Assembly: GCF_002087235.1 (NCBI RefSeq)
Contig: NZ_MUIO01000065.1
Coordinates: forward strand, 1-60,718
Direction: 5' to 3'
DNA: 60,718 bases
Origin: Pseudomonas floridensis
GTDB taxonomy: Bacteria; Pseudomonadota; Gammaproteobacteria; Pseudomonadales; Pseudomonadaceae
The first letter of the stretch is position 1. Each line of letters starts with the position of its first letter. The notes below the pieces were generated by a model. That model was not told the DNA's origin. It ran no database searches and saw only the letters and a program-made list of their open reading frames with translations. This document shows, piece by piece, positions 50,787 to 59,940 of this stretch. The position numbers were made by a program, and so were the translations under genes.

Positions 50787-52709
50787 TCAGACGGTAAAGC
50801 GGCTCACCAGCGTTTGCAGGTGGGTGCCCAGACGCGCCAGTTCAACGCTGGACGCCGCAGTTTCTTCGCTGGCGGCCGAGGTCTGTTCCGAGACGTCGCG
50901 CACATTGATGATGCTGCGGTTGATCTCTTCGGCAGTAGCGCTCTGTTGCTCAGCTGCAGCCGCGATCTGCTGGTTCATCGCCTGAATGGCCGAGACGGTG
51001 CGGGTGATGTTTTCCAGCGAGCCACCGGCGCGGCGGGTCAGATCAACACTGCTGGCGCTCAGTTCGCGGCTGCTGTCCATGACGGTGGCCGCTTGCTGCG
51101 TGCCGCTCTGCAGGCGGACGATCAGCGCTTCGATCTCTTCGGTGGACTTCTGGGTGCGCTGCGCCAGGCTGCGCACTTCGTCGGCGACCACGGCGAAGCC
51201 ACGACCGGCTTCTCCGGCACGTGCGGCTTCGATGGCGGCGTTGAGTGCCAAGAGGTTGGTCTGTTCGGCCACGGACTTGATCACGTCCAGCACACTGCCG
51301 ATCTTGTCGCTTTCCTGCTTCAGCGCGCCCATCGCTTCGCTGGAGTTACCCACTGCCGATGCCAGACGCTCGATCTGGGTGATGGCTTCGTTGACCACTC
51401 GCTCGCCTTCGCGCGCCTGCTGATCGGCAGCCACTGCGGCTTCGGACGCTTCCTCGGCATTACGAGCGACTTCCTGAACGGTGGCAGTCATCTCGTGCAT
51501 GGCCGTGGCCACCTGATCGGTCTCGACCTTCTGGCTGTTGACGCCTGCGCTGGTCTGTTCGGTGACCGCTGACAGCTCCTCGGCGGCGCTGGCAATCTGG
51601 GTCACGCCATCGCGAATGCCGCCGACCAGCTCGCGCAGGCTCACGGTCATGCGCTGAATGGTGCTTTGCAGCTTACCCAGCTCATCCTTGCGGTTAACGC
51701 TCAGGTTGCGGCTCAGGTCGCCTGCCGCAACGCGTTCCACGACTTCGAGGGTTTGCTGCAGCGGGGTGGTGATCTGGCGAGTAATGATCCAGGCGGCCAG
51801 CACACTCAACAACAGCGCCAGCGCCGTTGCGGCCGCGATCATCATGACGGCATGCTCGCTTTCGACGTCGCGGCTTTTGTTCTGACGTTCGATCATGTCA
51901 CTGCTGGTGGCCAGCATTTTCACGCCCAATGCCGTCATTTTCTCCAGCGCAACCCGGCTGGCGGCCTGAGAGTCACGGTACAGGCCTACGGCCGCACGGT
52001 AGCCTTTCAGACCTGCGATGGCCTGTTGCAGTAACGGGGTGAACTCAGAAGAAATATCGCCCGCCAGGGTATTGATGCCTGTGATCGCTTCGTCGATGGC
52101 CTGATTGGCGTTCTTTTCGAATTCCGGCTTGCCACTGTAGGTGTAGCCGCGCACCTGGAAGCGAGCCTGCTGGATCAACTTGCTGACACCCACGATGCCG
52201 TTGAAGGCCAGGATATTGTCTTGCTTGAGCAGCTCGGCTTCGATCTTGTTGGCCTGCTCCACTGCCTTGTCGGCGTTGTCGCCCATCTGGCTACGGCTGG
52301 ACTCGCGGGTATCAATGGCCTTGGTCATCTCGGTGAATGACTGACGGTACTCGCGGGCGGCCTGAATCTGCCCATCGAGCAATTGAATGTTTTCTGGAGA
52401 GCGGAGCAGGTTTCTGGCTTCCTGCAGGGACGCATCGAGCTGATCGAGAGTGGTTTTGACGTCGGCTGCCGTCTCGGCATTGAACAGCGCTTCGTAGCGC
52501 ATGCGGCTGATGCGCAGCTGAAGGGTCAACTCGTTGACATTGGCGATCGCGGTGACCCGATCACCACGGTCTATCAGGGCATTGGTGCTAAACCATGCCG
52601 TGGTAGAGATCATCAGGGTCATCACCAGCACCAGGCCGAAGCCGATGGCCAATTTCAAGCTGACACTCGCATTAGCGAGACTTTGAGTTAACCCGCGATA
52701 CATGACCAC
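50787..52709 (-). CDS. Methyl-accepting chemotaxis protein, HBM-like sensor
   Basis: This 640-residue receptor has the same architecture as its neighbour: helix near 17-37, a helical periplasmic region with 'ARFQVRGYTYSGKPEFEKNA', a second helix near 293-315, HAMP ('RVAAGDLSRNLSVNRKDELG') and the signalling tip 'LNAAIEAARAGEAGRGFAVVAD'. The signalling halves of the two proteins are almost alike, whereas the sensor halves differ strongly, as expected after duplication and ligand divergence. The 207-base gap between them contains no gene and an upstream promoter for the other receptor at most. Confidence 0.9.
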   Translation of the reverse strand: MVMYRGLTQSLANASVSLKLAIGFGLVLVMTLMISTTAWFSTNALIDRGDRVTAIANVNELTLQLRISRMRYEALFNAETAADVKTTLDQLDASLQEARNLLRSPENIQLLDGQIQAAREYRQSFTEMTKAIDTRESSRSQMGDNADKAVEQANKIEAELLKQDNILAFNGIVGVSKLIQQARFQVRGYTYSGKPEFEKNANQAIDEAITGINTLAGDISSEFTPLLQQAIAGLKGYRAAVGLYRDSQAASRVALEKMTALGVKMLATSSDMIERQNKSRDVESEHAVMMIAAATALALLLSVLAAWIITRQITTPLQQTLEVVERVAAGDLSRNLSVNRKDELGKLQSTIQRMTVSLRELVGGIRDGVTQIASAAEELSAVTEQTSAGVNSQKVETDQVATAMHEMTATVQEVARNAEEASEAAVAADQQAREGERVVNEAITQIERLASAVGNSSEAMGALKQESDKIGSVLDVIKSVAEQTNLLALNAAIEAARAGEAGRGFAVVADEVRSLAQRTQKSTEEIEALIVRLQSGTQQAATVMDSSRELSASSVDLTRRAGGSLENITRTVSAIQAMNQQIAAAAEQQSATAEEINRSIINVRDVSEQTSAASEETAASSVELARLGTHLQTLVSRFTV

Positions 52710-52793
52710 TCCTCGACGTCTTATTCCTGTGCGTGTCCAACCCTATCGGCCAGTCGACAGTTAACTGAAGCGATTGGGTGCACACGGATTGAA

Positions 52794-53501
52794 TCAGAAC
52801 AAACGTGAGAGCAGCGCAGTAACAGCCGTCTCGACCCGCAGGATACGGTCGCCCAGTTGCACCGGCTGCAAACCGGCGCGGCTGAGCAGGTCAACCTCGT
52901 AGGGAATCCAGCCGCCTTCCGGTCCGATGGCCAGGGTGACCGGTTCGCTGACAGCGCGTGGGCAGGCGGGATAAGGGCCTGGATGGCCCACCAGGCCCAG
53001 CGTATTGAGGGCCAGTTGCGGCAGGCGGTCTTCGACAAAAGGCTTGAAGCGCTTTTCGATGATGATTTCCGGCAGCACGCTGTCGCGAGCCTGTTCCAGT
53101 CCCAGAATCAGTTGCTCACGGATCGCTTCGGCCTCAAGAAAGGGCGTCTGCCAGAAGCTTTTTTCCACTCGGTAACTGTTGAGCAGAATGACTTTCGGCA
53201 CGCCCATGGTCGCGACGGTCTGGAAAACCCGGCGCAGCATCTTCGGCCGCGGCAGCGCCAGAAGCAGGGTCAGCGGCAGCTTTGCCGGAGGGGCGGCGTC
53301 CAGCGAGACGCGCAGTTCGGCTTCATGAGCCTCGAGGCGCAGCAGTTCGGCGCTGCCAAGCAGGCCGTTGATGCGACCGACACGCAAGCTATCGCCTACC
53401 TCGGCGCGATGCACTTCCTGCATGTGTTTGAGGCGGCGGTCGCGCAACACCACACGGTCGGCCGCAATGAAGTCGGCCTCTTCGAGCAACAGCAGGTTCA
53501 C
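52794..53501 (-). CDS. rsmE: 16S rRNA (uracil(1498)-N(3))-methyltransferase
   Basis: RsmE methylates N3 of U1498 in 16S rRNA. The GTG at 53501 overlaps the tatC stop (GTGA), which decides the start; the longer frame is a tatC shadow. The 235-residue protein has the N-terminal PUA-like part ('LRDRRLKHMQEVHRAEVGD') and a SPOUT knot domain with 'LALPRPKMLRRVFQTVATMG', 'LAIGPEGGW' (SAM binding) and 'LQLGDRILRVETA'-like 'VQLGDRILRVETAVTA'. It is coupled to tatC. Confidence 0.95.
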   Translation of the reverse strand: MNLLLLEEADFIAADRVVLRDRRLKHMQEVHRAEVGDSLRVGRINGLLGSAELLRLEAHEAELRVSLDAAPPAKLPLTLLLALPRPKMLRRVFQTVATMGVPKVILLNSYRVEKSFWQTPFLEAEAIREQLILGLEQARDSVLPEIIIEKRFKPFVEDRLPQLALNTLGLVGHPGPYPACPRAVSEPVTLAIGPEGGWIPYEVDLLSRAGLQPVQLGDRILRVETAVTALLSRLF

Positions 53502-54295
53502 GGCTGGGTCGCAGGCGGCTGGTCTTGCTTGTCGGTTTCTTCCTCGTCGTCCGGGTGCTCGCCGCGCTTTCTGATCATGCCGCTGCACAGCACGCCCAGT
53601 TCGAACAGCAGCCACATCGGCACGGCCAGCAGGGTCTGGGAGAAGATGTCCGGCGGGGTGAGGATCATGCCGACCACGAAGCAGCCGATGATCACGTATG
53701 GACGGATCTTCTTCAGGTATTTCACGTCGACGATGCCGATCCAGACCAGCAACACCACCGCGACCGGGATCTCGAACGCCACGCCGAAGGCAAAGAACAG
53801 GGTCATCACGAAGTCGAGGTAGCTGGCGATGTCGGTCATCATCGACACGCCTTCCGGCGTTACGCTGGCGAAGAAGTGGAAAATCAGCGGGAACACCAGG
53901 AAATAGGCGAATGCCATGCCTGCATAAAACAGGATGATGCTCGACACCAGCAATGGAATCGCCACGCGCTTTTCATGCTTGTACAGGCCCGGTGCAATGA
54001 AGCCCCAGATCTGATGCAGGATCACTGGCATGGACAGGAACAGTGCGACCATCATGGTCAGCTTGAACGGCGTGATGAAGGGTGATGCCACGTCGGTGGC
54101 GATCATCGTCGCGCCTTCCGGCAGATACACCCGCAAAGGAGCCGACACCAGCGTGTAGATCTTCTGCGTGAAGTAGAACAGACCGGCAAAGATCAGAAAC
54201 ACTGCGGCCACGCAGCGCAACAGGCGTGTCCGCAGCTCAGTGAGGTGCGAGATCAGTGGCATTTGCTGATCGTTTTCCGGGATATCTGCGCTCAT
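53498..54295 (-). CDS. tatC: Sec-independent protein translocase TatC
   Basis: TatC recognises twin-arginine signal peptides and with TatB forms the receptor complex. The 265-residue protein starts 'MPLISHLTELRTRLLR' within the first 30 residues, with six membrane segments and the conserved 'FWGFIAPGLYKHEKR'-like 'IWGFIAPGLYKHEKR' loop. It overlaps tatB by 4 bases and rsmE by 4 bases, so the tatABC-rsmE genes are tightly coupled. Confidence 0.96.
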   Translation of the reverse strand: MSADIPENDQQMPLISHLTELRTRLLRCVAAVFLIFAGLFYFTQKIYTLVSAPLRVYLPEGATMIATDVASPFITPFKLTMMVALFLSMPVILHQIWGFIAPGLYKHEKRVAIPLLVSSIILFYAGMAFAYFLVFPLIFHFFASVTPEGVSMMTDIASYLDFVMTLFFAFGVAFEIPVAVVLLVWIGIVDVKYLKKIRPYVIIGCFVVGMILTPPDIFSQTLLAVPMWLLFELGVLCSGMIRKRGEHPDDEEETDKQDQPPATQP

Positions 54296-54753
54296 GGGGC
54301 TCGCGGTGGCAATGACGAATCGTGGGCGGGAGAGGGCGTGGCGACCGGGGCTGATACGGCAGCAGGTTTTGCGGGTTTCTCAAGCGTCAGCGTCGGTTTG
54401 ACGGCAGGCTCGGCCGGACCGATCTCATTGTGCGATGCGGCCTGCGCAGGTGCTTGCGGTGACGCAGGCTGCGGGTTGACCGGCTCGTACTCGACTTCCG
54501 GGTGCTGTTGCTGAGCGAACATTTTGCGCGCTTCATCTTCCAGCGAAAGAATGTGCTCGTTGTGCAACTGCCGACGAATTTCGTCGGCGCCGATTTCACG
54601 TTCAACTTCCTGTTTGATCGCGTTGAAGCTGCGCTTCAGTCGGCCAATCCAGAGGCCTGCGGTGCGTGCCGCGCCGGGCAGTCGCTCGGGGCCCAGTACC
54701 AGCAGGGCCACGAGTCCGACCAGCAGCAGTTCAGAGAAGCTGATACCGAACAT
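54292..54753 (-). CDS. tatB: Sec-independent protein translocase TatB
   Basis: TatB has one N-terminal membrane helix followed by an amphipathic helix and a long cytoplasmic tail. The 153-residue protein starts 'MFGISFSELLLVGLVALLVL' with the conserved Glu8 and 'GPERLPGAARTAG'. The tail is rich in Pro, Ala and Glu. It lies 4 bases after tatA. Confidence 0.96.
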   Translation of the reverse strand: MFGISFSELLLVGLVALLVLGPERLPGAARTAGLWIGRLKRSFNAIKQEVEREIGADEIRRQLHNEHILSLEDEARKMFAQQQHPEVEYEPVNPQPASPQAPAQAASHNEIGPAEPAVKPTLTLEKPAKPAAVSAPVATPSPAHDSSLPPRAP

Positions 54754-54757
54754 GGTC

Positions 54758-55033
54758 TTAAACCTGGTCTTTGCGGGTCGGCTCTTCGACTTTGTGCGCT
54801 TGCGCGTCGATCGTGTGCGGCTGGTTCAGGGGCGAGCCCTGCGGCGCTGCCTGGGCCTGCTGAGGCTGTGGTGCAGGCTGGTCGGCAGGTTTTTCATCAT
54901 CGTTCATGGCTTTGCGAAAGCCTTTGATCGATTCGCCGACGTCGGTGCCCAGACCCTTGAGTTTCTTGGTACCGAAAACCAGTACCACGACGATCAGGAT
55001 GACGATCCAGTGTTTCCAGTCAAAAATACCCAT
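54758..55033 (-). CDS. tatA: Sec-independent protein translocase TatA
   Basis: TatA oligomers form the Tat translocation site. The 91-residue protein has one membrane helix ('WKHWIVILIVVVLVFGTKKL') with the conserved Phe-Gly hinge, then the amphipathic helix 'GLGTDVGESIKGFRKAMND' and a Pro/Gln-rich tail. First gene of tatABC, 46 bases after hisE. Confidence 0.96.
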   Translation of the reverse strand: MGIFDWKHWIVILIVVVLVFGTKKLKGLGTDVGESIKGFRKAMNDDEKPADQPAPQPQQAQAAPQGSPLNQPHTIDAQAHKVEEPTRKDQV

Positions 55034-55079
55034 GAAACAGTCCTCGTAGAAGATTCTTCAAGCTCGAAAGGGGAGACAG

Positions 55080-55412
55080 TCAGTCCGCTGTGCGTGCGGC
55101 TTTTTCCGCATGGCCGGACAGCCCGAAGCGGCGGTCCAGTTCATCGAGCACGGCTTGTGGATGCTGACCCAGTGCCGCGAGCATGACCATGCTGTGAAAC
55201 CACAGGTCAGCCGTTTCATAAATCACATCGCTGCAATCACCGCTGACGGCGGCGTCCTTGGCAGCAATGATGGTTTCAACCGACTCCTCGCCGAGTTTTT
55301 CCAGAATCTTGTTCAAACCCTTGTGATACAGGCTGGCGACATAGGAACTGTCGGCAGCGGCATCCTTGCGTGATTCCAGCACCTCGGCCAGGCGGGACAG
55401 CGTATCAGTCAT
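55080..55412 (-). CDS. hisE: Phosphoribosyl-ATP pyrophosphatase
   Basis: HisE hydrolyses PR-ATP to PR-AMP, the second step of histidine synthesis. The 110-residue all-helical protein has the MazG-type Mg2+ motif 'LGEESVETIIAAKD' and 'DVIYETADLWFHSMVMLAAL'. As is usual in Pseudomonas it is a separate protein, placed 2 bases after hisI and before tatA. Confidence 0.96.
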   Translation of the reverse strand: MTDTLSRLAEVLESRKDAAADSSYVASLYHKGLNKILEKLGEESVETIIAAKDAAVSGDCSDVIYETADLWFHSMVMLAALGQHPQAVLDELDRRFGLSGHAEKAARTAD

Positions 55413-55414
55413 GT

Positions 55415-55807
55415 TCAGTGGCCTGCGTGGTAAATAGCATCAGGATCTTTCAGCACCGGGTCTACGGTCTTCCAGCCTGAATTTTCATACACCCGATAGA
55501 AACAGCTCTCGCGTCCGGTGTGGCATGCGATGCCGCCGATCTGCTCGACCATCAGAATGATGACGTCGGCATCGCAGTCCAGGCGCAGCTCATGCAGCTT
55601 TTGCACATGACCCGATTCTTCACCTTTGCGCCAGAGTTTGCCACGCGAACGCGACCAATAGATTGCACGATTCTCGGAAGCCGTCAGGCTCAGGGCCTCG
55701 CGGTTCATCCAGGCCATCATCAGTACGCGGCCGGTCTTGTGGTCCTGAGCAATTGCAGGCACCAGACCGTCGCTGTTCCAGTGAATCTCGTCCAGCCAGT
55801 CTTTCAT
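55415..55807 (-). CDS. hisI: Phosphoribosyl-AMP cyclohydrolase
   Basis: HisI opens the adenine ring of PR-AMP, step three of histidine synthesis. The ATG at 55807 has GGAG shortly before it and gives the usual 'MKDWLDEIHWNSDGL' start; the frame extends upstream without a site. The 130-residue protein has the zinc-binding pattern 'LDCDADVIILMVEQ', 'CHTGRESCFY' and 'SRGKLWRKGEESGH'. It is adjacent to hisE. Confidence 0.96.
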   Translation of the reverse strand: MKDWLDEIHWNSDGLVPAIAQDHKTGRVLMMAWMNREALSLTASENRAIYWSRSRGKLWRKGEESGHVQKLHELRLDCDADVIILMVEQIGGIACHTGRESCFYRVYENSGWKTVDPVLKDPDAIYHAGH

Positions 55808-55874
55808 ATCTACTCCGGCAGCCGGACTTGAGGCCCGGCGGGTTGAACAGTGTGCCAGCGCCATGCGCTGCTGG

Positions 55875-57494
55875 CTATCGGCGAACGATCAGATACAGCC
55901 CGGCAATGAGCATGATCGCTGCAGGCCAGGCGGCGAGGGTCGGCAGTTGCGTACCGGCCTCGCTGATCACCCAGCCCTGGATGACGCCACCGGCCAGCAG
56001 CGCCGAGCCGATCAGTCGCAAGGCCCAGCCATCTTTATTGTCGCGCCATGGGTTCGGCGGATCGGAAGCATGCGGACGGGACAGCCGCTCCAGCAGGTCG
56101 CGAGTCATGTTGGCGATGTGCGGCAGTTGCTCGACCTGCGATTGCAGATTGCTGACCAGCGTTTTAGGGCTGACGCGCTCGCGCATCCAGCGCTCCAGAT
56201 AGGGTTGCGCGGTGCTCCACAGGTCGAGCTCGGGGTACAACTGGCGACCCAGTCCTTCGATGTTGAGCAGCGTCTTTTGCAGCAGGACCAGTTGCGGCTG
56301 GACTTCCATATTGAAGCGGCGTGCGGTCTGGAACAGGCGCATCAGCACCTGACCGAAGGAAATGTCCTTGAGCGGCTTCTCGAAAATCGGCTCGCAGACG
56401 GTACGAATCGCTGCTTCGAATTCATTGAGTTTGGTTTCCGCCGGCACCCAGCCCGAATCGATGTGCAATTGCGCCACACGGCGGTAATCGCGCTTGAAGA
56501 AGGCGAACAGGTTGCGGGCCAGATAATCCTGGTCTTCGGGCGTCAGGCTGCCGACGATGCCGCAGTCGATGGCGATGTACTTTGGGCTCCACGGGCTGAC
56601 GGTGCTGACAAAGATGTTGCCGGGATGCATGTCGGCGTGGAAAAAGCTGTCGCGGAAGATCTGGGTGAAGAAGATTTCCACCCCACGCTCGGCGAGCAGT
56701 TTCATGTCGGTGCGCTGATCGGCCAGTGTCGCCAGATCGGTCACCTGAACACCGTAGATGCGCTCCATGACCAGCACCTTCGGGCGGCACCAGTCCCAGT
56801 AGACCTGAGGCACGTAAAGCAGGTCGGAGCCTTCGAAGTTACGGCGCAACTGACTGGAGTTGGCCGCTTCACGCAGCAGGTCCAGCTCGTCGTAGATGGT
56901 TTTCTCGTAATCCATCACCACCTGCACCGGGTGCAGCAGACGCGCATCGGCAGAGACGCGCTCTGCGGTGCGGGCCAGGATGAACAGCCACGCCAGGTCC
57001 TGACCGATGATCGGCTTGAGACCCGGACGCACGACCTTGACCACGACCTCTTCGCCGGTCTTGAGACGGGCGGCGTGCACTTGGGCGACCGAAGCGGAGG
57101 CCAGAGGTGTTTCGTCGAAGCGGCTGAACACGTCGCAGATCCTGGCGCCGAGCTGTTCTTCGATCAGCTTGATCGCCAGATTCTGATCGAACGGCGGTAC
57201 GCGGTCCTGCAGCAGCATCAGTTCGTCGGCGATGTCTTCGGGCAACAGGTCGCGTCGCGTCGAGAGCAACTGCCCGAACTTGATGAAAATCGGCCCCAGA
57301 TCCTGCAACGCCAGGCGGAAGCGTGCGCCGCGACTCAGCTCCGACTTGCTGCGCGGCAGCCAGCGCCATGGCAGCACGAAACGTACTGCGAGCATCCACC
57401 ACGGCAGGGGCAGGGCGAACAACAGGTCATCGAGGCGGTAGCGGATAACGACACGTTGAATGCGAAACAGACGGCGGACGGCAAGCAGCTTCAT
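55875..57494 (-). CDS. ubiB: Ubiquinone biosynthesis regulatory protein kinase UbiB
   Basis: UbiB is an ABC1/ADCK-type atypical kinase or ATPase needed for ubiquinone synthesis. The 539-residue protein has the KxGQ motif ('FIKFGQLLSTRRDLLP'), the Ala-rich loop 'ASASVAQVHAARL', the catalytic 'DMHPGNIFV' and metal-binding 'AIDCGIVGSL', and two C-terminal membrane helices. It overlaps ubiJ by 4 bases. Confidence 0.96.
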   Translation of the reverse strand: MKLLAVRRLFRIQRVVIRYRLDDLLFALPLPWWMLAVRFVLPWRWLPRSKSELSRGARFRLALQDLGPIFIKFGQLLSTRRDLLPEDIADELMLLQDRVPPFDQNLAIKLIEEQLGARICDVFSRFDETPLASASVAQVHAARLKTGEEVVVKVVRPGLKPIIGQDLAWLFILARTAERVSADARLLHPVQVVMDYEKTIYDELDLLREAANSSQLRRNFEGSDLLYVPQVYWDWCRPKVLVMERIYGVQVTDLATLADQRTDMKLLAERGVEIFFTQIFRDSFFHADMHPGNIFVSTVSPWSPKYIAIDCGIVGSLTPEDQDYLARNLFAFFKRDYRRVAQLHIDSGWVPAETKLNEFEAAIRTVCEPIFEKPLKDISFGQVLMRLFQTARRFNMEVQPQLVLLQKTLLNIEGLGRQLYPELDLWSTAQPYLERWMRERVSPKTLVSNLQSQVEQLPHIANMTRDLLERLSRPHASDPPNPWRDNKDGWALRLIGSALLAGGVIQGWVISEAGTQLPTLAAWPAAIMLIAGLYLIVRR

Positions 57495-58114
57495 GCGTTA
57501 TCGCTGGTATTGAGGGATTGGGCGAGGCGTGCAAAGCGCGCCTCGAGACGTTCCAGATCGAGTTTGATCTGATCGAGTTCGGCAAACCGGGCCTCGGCTT
57601 CATGCCTGCCGACCAGGGTGCGTGATTCTTCACTGAGGAAATCGGCAGCGTTCTGGCTGAGACTGGCCACGTTATCACGCGTGCGGCGGGCGCTGCTGCG
57701 CAAATGGCCGCTGACCAGTTGGCTGGCGACCGGGCCGAGCCAGCGTGACAGCTCGTGCTCCCAGTCCAGCTCCAGGTCCTGAAGAATGCCGGTCAGCTCG
57801 AGCAGCAAGCCGCTGTCGCCGTCCAGTTCGACTTCCGGACCGTGCAGCACCGCCGTCTTTTCCTTGCTCAACGCCAGGCGCAGCAGGCTGGAGGCGGGCG
57901 CACGCAGAATGCAATCCGCGTCGGCCGCCCACTCGGGCGCCAGCAGAAGACCTTCGTCACTGGGCAGAATAAAAATGTTCAGGGACGGATCGCGGCATTC
58001 GACCTTGATCACATGGCCGGACAGGCGCGCCAGACGCGGCAATGCCGTGCTGTCCAGCCGCAATACCCGGTTGATGCCGTGCTCGGCGCTGGTGAGCAGC
58101 CCCCGAAACAACAT
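57491..58114 (-). CDS. ubiJ: Ubiquinone biosynthesis accessory factor UbiJ
   Basis: UbiJ holds ubiquinone intermediates for the soluble Ubi complex. The 207-residue protein has an N-terminal SCP2 lipid-binding domain ('LSGHVIKVECRDPSLNIFIL') and a C-terminal coiled coil ('ARFAELDQIKLDLERLEAR'). Its position between ubiE and ubiB, touching both, supports the call. Confidence 0.95.
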   Translation of the reverse strand: MLFRGLLTSAEHGINRVLRLDSTALPRLARLSGHVIKVECRDPSLNIFILPSDEGLLLAPEWAADADCILRAPASSLLRLALSKEKTAVLHGPEVELDGDSGLLLELTGILQDLELDWEHELSRWLGPVASQLVSGHLRSSARRTRDNVASLSQNAADFLSEESRTLVGRHEAEARFAELDQIKLDLERLEARFARLAQSLNTSDNA

Positions 58115-58884
58115 TACGGCTTGATGCCGCGGTGCAGGGCAACGATGCCTGAAGTCATGTTGTGGTAGGTCACGCGGTCGAAACCGGCTTCCACCATCAT
58201 CGACTTCAGGGTTTCCTGATTGGGATGCATACGGATCGATTCAGCCAGGTAGCGGTAGCTTTCCGAATCATTGGTCACCAGCTTGCCCATCAGCGGCATG
58301 AAGGCAAACGAATAGGCATCGTAGGCCTTGGACATGAGCTTGTTGGTCGGCTTTGAGAACTCCAGCACCAGCAGCCGACCGCCAGGCTTGAGCACCCGCA
58401 GCATCGAGCGCAGGGCGTCTTCCTTGTGCGTCACGTTGCGCAGACCGAACGCAATGGTCACGCAGTCGAAGTGGTTATCCGGGAACGGCAGCTTTTCAGC
58501 GTCGGCCTGGACGAACTCCACATTGCCCGCCACACCCAGATCCAGCAGGCGATCACGGCCGACCTTGAGCATCGAGGCATTGATATCGGCCAGCACCACG
58601 TGGCCGGTCGGGCCGACGAGGCTGGAGAACTTGCGGGTCAGGTCGCCCGTGCCGCCTGCGATGTCGAGCACGCGGTTGCCGGTACGAACGCCGGACAGCT
58701 CGATGGCGAAACGTTTCCAGAGTCGATGCATGCCGCCGGACAGCAGGTCATTCATCAGGTCGTACTTGGCCGCTACCGAGTGGAATACCTCAGCGACTTT
58801 TTCTGCCTTCTGGCTTTCCGGTACATTTTTGTAACCGAAGTGAGTCGTAGGTTCGGCATCGCTGCCTTTGCGCTGATCGTTCAT
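58114..58884 (-). CDS. ubiE: Ubiquinone/menaquinone C-methyltransferase UbiE
   Basis: UbiE C-methylates the demethoxyquinol ring using SAM. The 256-residue class I methyltransferase has motif I 'VLDIAGGTGDL' at residues 72-82, 'HFGYKNVPESQKAEKVAEVF' at the N-terminus, and 'FDCVTIAFGLRNVTHKEDALR' and 'GGRLLVLEFSKP'. First gene of ubiEJB; its last base is shared with the ubiJ start. Confidence 0.97.
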   Translation of the reverse strand: MNDQRKGSDAEPTTHFGYKNVPESQKAEKVAEVFHSVAAKYDLMNDLLSGGMHRLWKRFAIELSGVRTGNRVLDIAGGTGDLTRKFSSLVGPTGHVVLADINASMLKVGRDRLLDLGVAGNVEFVQADAEKLPFPDNHFDCVTIAFGLRNVTHKEDALRSMLRVLKPGGRLLVLEFSKPTNKLMSKAYDAYSFAFMPLMGKLVTNDSESYRYLAESIRMHPNQETLKSMMVEAGFDRVTYHNMTSGIVALHRGIKP

Positions 58885-59028
58885 ATCGCTTCACCGGAAT
58901 AGATTGCGGGCCATTCTAATCGTCAAGGCTGGCTTTGTCTTGACAAGGCTCACCGCCAACGCTTTCTTGGATGCAGGCGGATGTATATAGTTGCGCCGCA
59001 TTTCATCCGACGATCAAGGAGCTGTCCC

Positions 59029-59307
59029 ATGGCGAAGATAACTGTTGAGCGCCCTCACTCGCTGGGCCGGGATCAGGCTCGCGAGCGCGCGGAGCAGCTG
59101 GTAGAGAAACTGGCCGACAAATACGGCCTGGCGCATGAGTGGGTGGGAGACACCGTGAAACTGGAAGGCAAGGGCGCCAAAGGCAAGGTCGAAGTGGAGG
59201 ACGAACTGATCCGCATCAATATCGACCTGAACTTCATCCTGTCGACCATGAGCGGTTCGATCAAGTCCGAGGTCGAGCGGGTGCTGGACAAGGCGCTGGC
59301 TGCCTGA
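59029..59307 (+). CDS. Polyhydroxyalkanoic acid system family protein
   Basis: This 92-residue protein ('ITVERPHSLGRDQARERAEQ', 'YGLAHEWVGDTVKLEGKGAKG') matches a small family found with PHA (polyhydroxyalkanoate) genes. The ATG at 59029 follows AAGGAG; the frame extends upstream without a site. It lies between ubiE and phaI. The molecular role is unknown; granule association is inferred from context. Confidence 0.85.
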   Translation: MAKITVERPHSLGRDQARERAEQLVEKLADKYGLAHEWVGDTVKLEGKGAKGKVEVEDELIRINIDLNFILSTMSGSIKSEVERVLDKALAA

Positions 59308-59456
59308 ATAGTCGTTCCCGTCTGTCGAGGTTCGCCAGTCTGTCGAGCTCCGTCCTTTTCCTTTCACCCTAGGGTGAGCATTCTAATTTTTCTCCGTAGC
59401 TTTGAGTCCATGCCCCAATCGGGCGGTTCCTTCAACTTTCGAGCATGAGGTGCACC

Positions 59457-59930
59457 ATGGCCAGAGCGACCATCAAGAAAAAAATCGAAGACGAACAGGC
59501 TTCCACCTTTTCCGACGTCAAACTGTATGCCCGTAAAATCTGGCTGGCTGGCCTGGGTGCCTATTCCAAGGTCAACGAGGAAGGCACGCAGTACGTCAGA
59601 GAGCTGATCAAGACCGGCGAAGAAGCAGAGAAAGAGGCCAGGAAAGCGCTCGATCAAAAGCTTGAAGCGGCGAACAGCGAGATGGACTCGATCAAGGGCG
59701 AAGTGTCCGACGCCAAGGGCCGCGTTGAAGCACAACTCGACCGGATTGAAAGTGCATTTGACCGCCGCGTCGCAAAAGCCTTGAACCGCGTCGGCATCCC
59801 GTCTAAACATGACGTGGACACGCTCTCTGCTAAGCTCGATGAGCTGACGGCATTGCTTGAACGTGTCGGGCCTAAAAAGCTCGAACGCTCTGAGCCTAAA
59901 CGACTCGAACGTTCTGAGCCTGGACAATAA
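59457..59930 (+). CDS. phaI: Phasin PhaI
   Basis: PhaI coats medium-chain PHA granules. The ATG at 59457 gives 'MARATIKKKIEDEQASTFSD'; an ATG four codons upstream is less likely. The 157-residue protein has the phasin helix 'ARKIWLAGLGAYSKVNEEG' and a long amphipathic coiled coil. At the C-terminus an 8-residue unit, LERSEPK/R, is repeated twice, matching a near-identical 24-base-spaced DNA repeat (59880-59896 and 59904-59920). Confidence 0.94.
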   Translation: MARATIKKKIEDEQASTFSDVKLYARKIWLAGLGAYSKVNEEGTQYVRELIKTGEEAEKEARKALDQKLEAANSEMDSIKGEVSDAKGRVEAQLDRIESAFDRRVAKALNRVGIPSKHDVDTLSAKLDELTALLERVGPKKLERSEPKRLERSEPGQ

Positions 59931-59940
59931 GGAGAGCAGG

